From Aeribacillus composti (lineage in GTDB: Bacteria > Bacillota > Bacilli > Bacillales > Aeribacillaceae), in assembly GCF_007827555.1 (NCBI RefSeq), contig NZ_VISS01000023.1, forward strand, positions 1 to 64,000: a stretch of DNA of 64,000 nucleotides, written 5' to 3'. The notes beneath the pieces are model-generated. The model saw only the letters and a list, made by a program, of their open reading frames with translations. It was not told where the DNA came from and made no database searches. Shown here one piece after another: positions 57,615 through 64,000 of this stretch. Position numbers and translations under genes: made by a program. The first letter of the stretch is position 1. Every line of letters begins with the position of its first letter.

Positions 57615-58556
57615 ATGAACGAAAAGGGAATTTTGCTTGAAAGCGGTACGAACGAGTTGGAATTTGTAGAGTTTCTCGTCGGCTCGAATAAATTCGGTAT
57701 AAATGTGATGAAAGTAAAAGAAATCATTCAGCCTCTTCCTGTAACGAGCGTGCCTCACGTCCATCCATACGTTGAAGGAATTATTGAATTAAGAGGAGAA
57801 GTGCTCCCGGTAGTTAACGTACCGAAGGCGATCGGCGATCCGAATTGCGAGCCCAGCGAAAAAGATAAGCTGATAGTAACGGAATTTAACCAACAAAAAG
57901 TTGTGTTTCGCGTCCATCAAGTAACCCAAATTCATCGTGTGTCTTGGTCGCAAATTGAAAAGCCTTCTGAAATGTATCAAGGATTGGAAACTCAAATTAC
58001 CGGCGTTGTTAAAATGGGAGACGAAATGATTTTAATGCTTGATTTTGAAAAAATCGTTGTTGAAATTAATCCTGAGTCCGGAATCCAGCAGGAAAAAGCG
58101 AAAAAACTGGAAAAGAGGGACAGATCTGATAAAAAAATTGTCGTTGCCGAGGATTCTCCGCTGTTGCGCAGATTGTTGAACGACACATTGACGGAGGCGG
58201 GATTTCAACAGATTGAGTTTTTTGAAAACGGCAAGGATGCACTGGACTATTTAGAGAATATTGTAAATGAAGGCGAACCGGTTAAGGAGCGTGTTGATTT
58301 AGTCATTACGGACATCGAAATGCCGCAGCTTGACGGATTGCATTTGACGAAGCGAATTAAGGAAAATCCAGAGCTGGATCATATTCCGGTTGTGATTTTT
58401 TCCTCATTGATTACGAATGATTTAAAACATAAAGGACAACAGGTAGGTGCAAATGCCCAAATTAGCAAACCTGAGGTCCATCACTTAATTGAGCAAATCG
58501 ATGAATTGTTATTTAAAAATGAAGAAGATGATGAATTAAAAGACGAGGCTGAATAA
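57615..58556 (+). CDS. cheV: Chemotaxis coupling protein CheV
   Basis: CheV couples receptors to CheA and helps adaptation. The 313-residue protein has an N-terminal CheW-like domain (LESGTNELEFVEFLVGSNKF, GINVMKVKEIIQP, IELRGEVLPVVNV) and a C-terminal receiver domain with the phosphoacceptor Asp233 in LVITDIEMPQLDG and Lys in ISKPEV. ATG 57615 follows AAGGAAG and gives a length close to B. subtilis CheV (303); the longer frame from 57570 has no site. The SigD-type promoter fits a motility gene. Confidence 0.94.
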   Translation: MNEKGILLESGTNELEFVEFLVGSNKFGINVMKVKEIIQPLPVTSVPHVHPYVEGIIELRGEVLPVVNVPKAIGDPNCEPSEKDKLIVTEFNQQKVVFRVHQVTQIHRVSWSQIEKPSEMYQGLETQITGVVKMGDEMILMLDFEKIVVEINPESGIQQEKAKKLEKRDRSDKKIVVAEDSPLLRRLLNDTLTEAGFQQIEFFENGKDALDYLENIVNEGEPVKERVDLVITDIEMPQLDGLHLTKRIKENPELDHIPVVIFSSLITNDLKHKGQQVGANAQISKPEVHHLIEQIDELLFKNEEDDELKDEAE

Positions 58557-58568
58557 GCCTCTCTTTTT
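58544..58568 (+). terminator. cheV terminator
   Basis: Stem GAGGCT / AGCCTC over the stop codon with CTTTTT after it. Confidence 0.7.
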
Positions 58569-58570
58569 AC

Positions 58571-59047
58571 TCAATCATACCGTTCGCCTAATCGTTTAAA
58601 CACCGGTTTTTGATATGTATGACGATGGAACCGTTTGGGAGAAGAAAGCGGTCGATTCGCTTTATCCATACCGATATAATACTCCAATAAATTTTTTGCC
58701 TTTGACAATGATAGATTTGTTTTCGGGTTTCGGTATGAATTATTTAAGGAACCTAAGTGAGGAAGGTTTTGGAAGTCTTCTTTTGTAGGAGGCATATGAA
58801 AATAATAATTTCCTGCCAACACCAGAACATCTGACTGCTGTTTGCTTAATTTTGGATTTTTTGAATAATGCAGTCCTTTCTTTGTTGCTTTTCCTTCAGC
58901 GATCAGTTTTTGCAGCGCCTTCTTTTTTAAATAATATAAATATTTAGGATTTGGCGCTGTTTTTGCATGCCGATTGACAACATAGATGGCTCGTGCTATA
59001 TTTTCCGGCGTCTCATCCCGTAGCTTATAATGACTGATATCGTCCAT
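58571..59047 (-). CDS. ykyB: Conserved protein YkyB
   Basis: A 158-residue very basic cytoplasmic protein of the YkyB family (B. subtilis about 154). It has AIYVVNRHAKTAPNPKYLYY, LKKKALQKLIAEGKA, LVLAGNYYFHMPPTKEDF, and FHRHTYQKPVF near the end. Function unknown. Its position after cheV and before ykuC is as in B. subtilis. Confidence 0.88.
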   Translation of the reverse strand: MDDISHYKLRDETPENIARAIYVVNRHAKTAPNPKYLYYLKKKALQKLIAEGKATKKGLHYSKNPKLSKQQSDVLVLAGNYYFHMPPTKEDFQNLPHLGSLNNSYRNPKTNLSLSKAKNLLEYYIGMDKANRPLSSPKRFHRHTYQKPVFKRLGERYD

Positions 59048-59187
59048 GATGTCTCTCCTTTTTCATTATTTTCCGTAATCTTTATTTACATTATACTTTC
59101 ATGAATAGAAAATGCAACCAGTTTTTACAGTCTATTAATTATGCCTATAATAGTTATTATGAAATATTTTAGAAAGCAGGGTGGGTC

Positions 59188-59502
59188 ATGAGCGGAAAAG
59201 AGGAATTTCTAGATATAGACGAAGAAACGCTTTTTATCGTGTCGCAAACGTTTAAAGCGTTATCGGATCCGACTAGAATTCGGATTTTACATTTACTTGC
59301 GGAAAAACAAGAATGTTCTGTGAATGAAATAGCTGCCGAGCTTGAGCTTTTGCAATCAACCGTGTCCCATCAATTGAGGTTTCTCAAAAATTTGCGTTTA
59401 GTCAAATTTAGAAGGGAAGGAACGACCGTTTACTATTCACATGATGATGAGCATGTAAAAAAAATATTAGAGCAAACCATTGACCATGCTCGGCATAATT
59501 AA
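59188..59502 (+). CDS. CzrA-type ArsR-family metal repressor
   Basis: A 104-residue winged-helix ArsR/SmtB repressor. DNA-binding helices are [20 protein letters not shown] and [16 protein letters not shown]. The C-terminal alpha-5 metal site is complete: the pattern DxHx10HxxH (Asp, His in DDEHV; His, His in DHARH) as in CzrA, which senses zinc and cobalt. No metal exporter gene is adjacent; the nearest candidates in the window are far away. ATG 59188 follows GCAGGGTGGG. Confidence 0.88.
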   Translation: MSGKEEFLDIDEETLFIVSQTFKALSDPTRIRILHLLAEKQECSVNEIAAELELLQSTVSHQLRFLKNLRLVKFRREGTTVYYSHDDEHVKKILEQTIDHARHN

Positions 59503-59671
59503 AATGGGCGTCGAGTGGGCAGTTTGATCAGGGGACTAAACGGTTAAGAGATGATCTCGGTATGGAGCCGGGGTCATCTTTTATAATTTATTGGCAGCGG
59601 GGCTGATTTCATTCATTTATTTATTTCACATTCTGTAAAAGATTCGAATTTCTTTCGGAGCATGATAGGGA

Positions 59672-59777
59672 GGGGGTGTCCAGAAAGTCAAATCGCCATT
59701 GAAAACAAAAAATCATAAACACCGTAAAACATTAATGGGGCGTCAATAAGCCGTAAAAACGACTTATTAGAACCCCC
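59672..59777 (-). mobile_element. MITE-like repeat, copy 3
   Basis: About 106 bases. On the + strand it begins GGGGGTGTCCAGAAAGTC and ends CGACTTATTAGAACCCCC; its reverse complement matches copy 1 except that the GAAACGTTGATATAT block is missing. The terminal hairpin is kept. Confidence 0.75.
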
Positions 59778-59889
59778 TTTTTTGCTTGTTATACGTTTAG
59801 TAGAAGTTTTCTTGAGGGTAGAAGCAAAACTAATGATGAATTTTTTCAGTAGAGTTTATTATTATCACTTTCCTTCAAACGAATTATCA

Positions 59890-59958
59890 CAAAAAAACTC
59901 CCAATCAATGCGGTTGTAGGGTGAATTCTCATCCACTATGATCCACATGATTGGGAGT
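59890..59958 (-). terminator. ykuC terminator
   Basis: 11-bp perfect stem ACTCCCAATCA / TGATTGGGAGT with a 40-base loop and a seven-T run on the minus strand, 29 bases past the ykuC stop. Confidence 0.75.
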
Positions 59959-59986
59959 ATAAGTCTGACTGTCAAACACATTTTTG

Positions 59987-61258
59987 TTATAAAACCGATT
60001 TGATTGTGTTTTTACCTAGCCGATGCTGTTTTTCGTTTAAATATTTCGGCATCAAGATCATATAAAAGAAAAAGACGAAAAGAATGATAAGAGCCATACC
60101 GTAATAAAGTAAATCGATGTTTCGAATGATGTTTGGAAACAATAGTGCAATACATAAAAGCGTAGCAGACTGCGCAAACATCATTAACGGGTCGATCCAT
60201 CCGCTGACACGTCCCATTAGCTTTGGATGAACGATATTCGGAATCCAACCGCCAATTGCTACGTTCACAGGACCGATGCACATGCCGATCAAAAAAATAA
60301 TCGACAAGTAAAATTCTACTTCATCTACAAAACCAAGGAGAAAAACAAAAATGCTTGTCAAAAATATCGGTGTAACAAACATTGGAAACGGTTTTATTTT
60401 TTTAGCAAAAAATGTTGAAACTGTACTGCCGACTAAAAGACCCGCACCGAGAAAAATGGCAAATAAGGATGAATACATTTCATAAGAATTCGGTGCCAGC
60501 TCATATTTCATTGTAAATAACGGAAGAACGGCAAAACTTCCTTGAACAAAGCCGAAAATGAAAAAACCAAAAATAATGAGCGATAAAAGCCGATTATGTA
60601 AAATGTACCGAATACCTTCCAAAAAGTCGGAAACAGCGGATGATATATGTAAACCTTTCCATGACACTCGACCGTTTGGTAGCCTTGCTGATTTAGGGAT
60701 TTTACACGAGCGAATGAGCAAGGCGGAAAGAACGAAGCTTATTAAATCAACCAATACGGCCCCATGAATTCCAACTGTTCGATAAGCCAATGCCCCTAAT
60801 CCGACACCAAACACTAAAAAAATGCTGAAAAGTATTTGATTCAAACCTGAAGCTTGCGCATATTGATCTTTTCGCAAAATAGCTTGTACTAAACTAGATT
60901 CGGCTGGATAAAAAAATTTCGTGACAGCACTCCGCAAAAACAAGATGAAAAAAATGAGCGGAATCGAATTTGTAAATAAGGCGAAAAACAAACATGCAGT
61001 CATAATTGCACGAATCCAGTCGCAGTTCTCTGCCACCTTTTTTCGATCGAAGCGGTCTGCTACTACACCGACAATGACAAAAACAAATACAGTCGGCAAA
61101 GAATACATCAGCTCAGCAATAGTTGCGTAATAAGGTTTGCTGCTAAAATGCTCCAACAAATAAAAAGCAAACGCCATATTGCCAACTGTTGAACCCATTT
61201 GTGAAGCAAGCGCTGCAAAAAACAATTTGACAAAATTGCGGTTTTTAAAAATATCCAT
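59987..61258 (-). CDS. ykuC: MFS transporter YkuC
   Basis: A 423-residue major facilitator with twelve transmembrane helices, of the macrolide-efflux-like MFS group. The TM2-3 loop motif is GVVADRFDRKKVAENCDW; FLRSAVTKFFYPAESSLV and GWIPNIVHPKLMGRVSGWID are typical of this group. Substrate unknown. ATG 61258 follows AGGGGAGTCGC. Position between ykyB and ykuE corresponds to B. subtilis ykuC. Confidence 0.87.
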   Translation of the reverse strand: MDIFKNRNFVKLFFAALASQMGSTVGNMAFAFYLLEHFSSKPYYATIAELMYSLPTVFVFVIVGVVADRFDRKKVAENCDWIRAIMTACLFFALFTNSIPLIFFILFLRSAVTKFFYPAESSLVQAILRKDQYAQASGLNQILFSIFLVFGVGLGALAYRTVGIHGAVLVDLISFVLSALLIRSCKIPKSARLPNGRVSWKGLHISSAVSDFLEGIRYILHNRLLSLIIFGFFIFGFVQGSFAVLPLFTMKYELAPNSYEMYSSLFAIFLGAGLLVGSTVSTFFAKKIKPFPMFVTPIFLTSIFVFLLGFVDEVEFYLSIIFLIGMCIGPVNVAIGGWIPNIVHPKLMGRVSGWIDPLMMFAQSATLLCIALLFPNIIRNIDLLYYGMALIILFVFFFYMILMPKYLNEKQHRLGKNTIKSVL

Positions 61259-61386
61259 TGCGACTCCCCTTAACTGACACTTACAGTAGCTATTATAATT
61301 TACCTAATTCAATATGAACATCTTTTTTTCATATTTTGGTTAGAGAAATGAAAGCCAAGTACTTTTAAGCCGGTTAAAAGAGAGGA

Positions 61387-62244
61387 TTATTTGGAATATA
61401 ATGTGAACAAGGTGATTTCTGGAACTGCCAAAAAACGAAAGGGCAGTCTAGTTGTGCCCAACCCGCGATTGACATAAAGCTTCGTATGATCAACAGTATA
61501 AAAGCCCTCCGAAAAGGATTTTGCATAAGGAGGCGTGTAAAGCGGACCTATAAAAGGGATTTTTACTTGTCCTCCATGGCTGTGTCCAGATAATTGGAGA
61601 TCAACATTGTAATTTTTTGCTTGAAGCACTGTATCAGGTTCATGGACTAAAAGAATAGTAAAATAGTTTTTGTCAATATTGCCCATTGTTTGATGAAAAT
61701 CAGGTCTTCCAAGCATGACATCATCAAGGCCGGCGACAATCAATTTGCTTCCGTCAATCAGCTGTATCTCTTTTTTTTCATTTTGCAGTAAATGAAACTC
61801 TGCATTTTGTAATATATTGCGATAAACATCAGTGCCGTATCCGCCGTGATCATGATTTCCATAAATTGCAAATTTTCCGAAGTCGGCACGGAGGCGTTTT
61901 AAAATCGGGGCAATCTGATGCACAGCGGGATAACTGTTCGGCTCATCGATTAAATCACCAGTAAAAACAATTATATCCGGGTTTAGACGATTGATTTGAT
62001 TGACGATCCGTTCCAGATTTGCAATTGTAAAGTCGTTATTTAGATGTGTGTCGCTGAATTGAACAATTTTCAAACCATCAAAACCTTTTGGTATTTTTGG
62101 ATGAGAAACATTTATTTTTTTTATTTCTAGTCTTCTCGGTTCAATATATCTTGAGTAGATGTATAAACCGCTGCTCGCGAATAAACTGCACGCAGCCGTC
62201 CAGAAAAAATGCTTTAAAAATTGTCTTCTTGTCAACTTATTCAT
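61387..62244 (-). CDS. ykuE: Tat-exported metallophosphoesterase YkuE
   Basis: A 285-residue calcineurin-like phosphoesterase. The N-terminus MNKLTRRQFLKHFFW has a twin-arginine motif and a hydrophobic stretch, consistent with B. subtilis YkuE, a known Tat substrate of the TatAyCy pathway. Metal motifs: QFSDTHLN, TGDLIDEP, YGNHDHGG and SGHSHGGQ. ATG 62244 is preferred; TTG 62253 would add three residues. A likely terminator for it was not seen. Confidence 0.9.
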   Translation of the reverse strand: MNKLTRRQFLKHFFWTAACSLFASSGLYIYSRYIEPRRLEIKKINVSHPKIPKGFDGLKIVQFSDTHLNNDFTIANLERIVNQINRLNPDIIVFTGDLIDEPNSYPAVHQIAPILKRLRADFGKFAIYGNHDHGGYGTDVYRNILQNAEFHLLQNEKKEIQLIDGSKLIVAGLDDVMLGRPDFHQTMGNIDKNYFTILLVHEPDTVLQAKNYNVDLQLSGHSHGGQVKIPFIGPLYTPPYAKSFSEGFYTVDHTKLYVNRGLGTTRLPFRFLAVPEITLFTLYSK

Positions 62245-62283
62245 TCTTACCAACCATTTCAGTTTTTATAGCAATCGAAAAAA

Positions 62284-62490
62284 TTATAACATAAAACTTT
62301 CAACATCTTGTTTAATGTTTTTTGACAAATCTTCACATGCACGTTTTTTCTGATTAACTATTTTGTTATCATCTATGGACAACATTAAAACAATCATTTG
62401 GAAAATATGATGAAAAAGGTTTAACTCTTCTGCTGGAGCGAGAAAGTCTTTAGGAATTGAGAAATGAATGGTGTAATTTTCATAAAACAT
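62284..62490 (-). CDS. Doubtful 68-residue open frame upstream of ykuE
   Basis: The product begins MFYENYTIHFSIPKDF and has a helical HIFQMIVLMLSIDDNK stretch and a charged tail. It is read in the same direction as ykuE, 39 bases before it. No good ribosome binding site precedes ATG 62490 and I recognise no family. It could be real, a fragment, or chance. Confidence 0.35.
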   Translation of the reverse strand: MFYENYTIHFSIPKDFLAPAEELNLFHHIFQMIVLMLSIDDNKIVNQKKRACEDLSKNIKQDVESFML

Positions 62491-62553
62491 AAAGGGCAGC
62501 TATGTAATGATTTAAATTTCTAGTAAAATTGCTATTAAGGAAGGAGGATTAAA

Positions 62554-62850
62554 ATGGTGTCACTTTAAGGGAAAAACCTATTGTAAGAGGAAATGATGCA
62601 AGAAGATTTATTAATAACAGAAATTTGAAAGATAGAGCAAAAAATAAAATAAAAAATTTGAAAAGAGAAGGTATTAGTAATGACAAATATCTTCATAAAA
62701 CCTATTGAATGAAAAGATATGGAAAAAAATAATAATGAGTCAATGATTTTTAATGAAATGATGATACTGATTCATTTAAAACCAATAAAAATCAACAGTC
62801 TAGTTTTGAAATTGATAAAAAGAAAAAGTAAATTCGTTTATGTTGAATAA
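62554..62850 (+). pseudogene. Two overlapping small-gene remnants
   Basis: A strong AAGGAGGATT site precedes ATG 62554, but the frame stops after five codons. One missing base restores TLREKPIVRGNDARRFINN and a basic helix ending at the TGA of 62706. A second frame starts at ATG 62680 inside it (MTNIFIKPIE), is broken by TGA at 62710, then continues KDMEKNNNESMIFNEMM to TAA 62848. Two small overlapping genes with one frameshift and one nonsense change fit best. Family unknown; base composition is far more AT-rich than neighbours. Confidence 0.45.
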
Positions 62851-62855
62851 CTAAT

Positions 62856-63080
62856 TCAAATAATTTTAGAGGACACCTCAAAATCCCCTATTTGAATCAG
62901 CAAGAGAAAAACTCCATCCTTTTGAATATATTTTCTGCTTAGACGATTTTCTCCGTGTAGAAAAAAGTCATTTTGATGAATATTTTTATCTGGACCCGTC
63001 ATACTTATGGAAGCAATCACTTCATTTGCAAAGTCGTAGATCGGAGCAGCAGTGCTGAAGCCTTGATGAAACTCGTTCAA
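62856..63080 (-). pseudogene. IclR-family regulator fragment
   Basis: The minus strand encodes NEFHQGFSTAAPIYDFANE then VIASISMTGP, the recognisable core of an IclR effector-binding domain, with a non-matching tail and no DNA-binding half. It is a truncated remnant. Confidence 0.65.
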
Positions 63081-63103
63081 ACAGATTGTAAATTGTTGAG
63101 ATT

Positions 63104-63337
63104 AATGCCGTTAATTGTTTTTCGTTCATTCCTGTATATCTCTATCGGTATTTTAGCCAGAACACTCAAATTACTTTGTTTTCCTTCGGTCCGATGATTT
63201 TCGGCTATTTTTCATTTGCAAACGGAATGTTTCTGCTCTCTGTTCTTTTATTGCTCGGTTTTCTGCTTGTATGGTCATTGAAAAAACAAACTACTTTGTT
63301 GATTGTGGAAGCGGGCGCAAAACATAAAATCAATTGA
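63104..63337 (+). pseudogene. MFS transporter C-terminal fragment
   Basis: The frame ending at TGA 63335 reads FIPVYLYRYFSQNTQ, LFSFGPMIFGYFSFANGM, FLLSVLLLLGFLLVWSLKK: the last helices of a transporter, without a start or the first ten helices. It abuts the IclR fragment, so both are probably remains of one deleted locus. Confidence 0.5.
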
Positions 63338-63492
63338 GAGGCCAACCGTTGCATCCAGGATGGGCCTCATTCCAATTATGTAAAAATGGGAATGTAGCAA
63401 ATGCGCAAAAACGGTTCTTCAACATTTTCTAATGTTCCAAATAATGCTATAATCATGTATCATATGAGAGTACAAGAAGCGGGGAGATGCCC

Positions 63493-64000
63493 ATGGACCC
63501 ACTAGATGTCATAACCAATACCGAAAAAATTGTGCCTTATTATCAGGCGATTTTTAGCGCAGATGAACAAAAGGTGATTGGCTACGAAATTTTAGGCAGA
63601 ATTCATATGGAAGGGGAATACAAAAGCTTAGGCTTTTTTTTCCATGATGATTCGATCCCTGAAGAATACCGAATGGAAGTAGATGATACAGTCGTCAAAA
63701 AAGCATTGGAGGAAATGAAAGAACTGGATGATGATCTTCTCATTTTTATAAACAGGGATCCAAATCTGCTTATGATCGATCACGGCGAAAGCTTTTTAAA
63801 TTTGCTGCTGGAAGAAAAAGAGAAAGGGCTTGATTTAAACCGGATTGTTCTGGAAATTACGGAACACAATTATTTAGGAGATATCGAACAGCTCCATCAT
63901 TTGCTCACTTATTACCGGACTTACGGAATCAAAATTGCGATTGACAATATTGGGAAAGAATCGAGCAATTTGGACCGCATTGGGTTATTATCTCCTGATA
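63493..64000 (+). CDS. ykuI: EAL-domain protein YkuI (partial, runs off the window)
   Basis: The first 169 residues of YkuI, a cyclic-di-GMP-binding EAL protein that in B. subtilis has no shown hydrolase activity and carries a PAS-like C-terminal domain. Visible EAL elements are GYEILGR (the EAL position reads EIL), FINRDPNLLMIDHGESFL, VLEITEHNYLGD and IAIDNIGKESSNLDRIG. ATG 63493 follows GGGGAG. The 3' part lies beyond the window. Gene position after ykuE fits B. subtilis. Confidence 0.93.
   Translation, partial: MDPLDVITNTEKIVPYYQAIFSADEQKVIGYEILGRIHMEGEYKSLGFFFHDDSIPEEYRMEVDDTVVKKALEEMKELDDDLLIFINRDPNLLMIDHGESFLNLLLEEKEKGLDLNRIVLEITEHNYLGDIEQLHHLLTYYRTYGIKIAIDNIGKESSNLDRIGLLSPD

Larger units (their letters stand above)
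59503..59986. other. Intergenic region with repeat copy 3 and ykuC terminator
   Basis: A hairpin with GGGGTCATCTTTT near 59560-59582 probably ends the ArsR gene. Repeat copy 3 (59672-59777) and the ykuC terminator (59890-59958) fill most of the rest. No gene seen. Confidence 0.55.
62491..63492. other. Decayed gene patch
   Basis: One kilobase without an intact gene. It holds two overlapping AT-rich reading-frame remnants (62554-62850), an IclR-family fragment on the minus strand, and a C-terminal MFS transporter fragment on the plus strand. B. subtilis has ykuF, ykuG and ykuH near this place; none is recognisable here. Confidence 0.7.

Overview
This 64 kb window is chromosomal DNA of an endospore-forming, motile, low-GC member of the Bacillaceae. 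Gene content and order follow the Bacillus subtilis ykrP-kinE-ogt / spo0E / kinD-mhqR-motAB-clpE-ykvI-queCDEF / ykvU-stoA-zosA / glcT-ptsGHI / mcpC-ykwC-ykwD-pbpH-kinA-patA-cheV-ykyB-ykuC-ykuE-ykuI region, with insertions and losses. I do not assign a species. I saw no rRNA, tRNA, CRISPR array or prophage.

Layout: 0.3-0.8 kb is a decayed IS1634-type transposase, followed by the lactate-utilisation operon lutABC. 4-12.3 kb holds an acyltransferase, the PAS-rich kinase kinE with ogt, xpaC-yaaN, a Spo0E-like phosphatase, a ZIP metal transporter and an unknown membrane protein. 12.5-18.7 kb holds kinD, mhqR, the flagellar stator genes motAB (SigD promoter) and clpE behind four CtsR boxes. 18.7-23.9 kb holds ykvI, a phosphoesterase and the preQ1-riboswitch-controlled queCDEF operon, whose last gene is split by a group I intron. 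24-33.4 kb holds ykvS, a small sigma factor, a gerA-type germinant receptor operon, ykvU, stoA and zosA. 33.4-43.2 kb holds a secreted nuclease, a phosphofructokinase, a DUF1659-DUF2922-YvrJ cluster, a cation diffusion facilitator and the glucose PTS genes glcT-ptsG-ptsH-ptsI with a GlcT antiterminator leader. 43.2-64 kb holds mcpC, an atypical SDR, ykwC, ykwD, pbpH, kinA, patA, corA, a LOG-like protein, cheV, ykyB, a CzrA-type repressor, ykuC, ykuE, a decayed gene patch and the start of ykuI, which runs off the window.

Functional themes: sporulation input (kinA, kinD, kinE, Spo0E-like phosphatase), spore maturation and germination (ykvU, stoA, ger operon), chemotaxis and motility under SigD (motAB, mcpC, cheV), glucose uptake, metal homeostasis, and queuosine precursor synthesis.

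The strongest finding is a 377-nt ORF-less group I intron inserted immediately after the catalytic cysteine codon of queF. The exons rejoin to a full 165-residue enzyme, the intron has the conserved R and S core elements, and its guide sequence pairs with both exon ends. Second is a perfect 14-bp inverted repeat that would mask the ykvU ribosome binding site only in transcripts starting upstream of a SigE-like promoter lying between the two arms. Third is a family of three roughly 90-125 bp repeats with terminal hairpins, two of them close behind gene ends.
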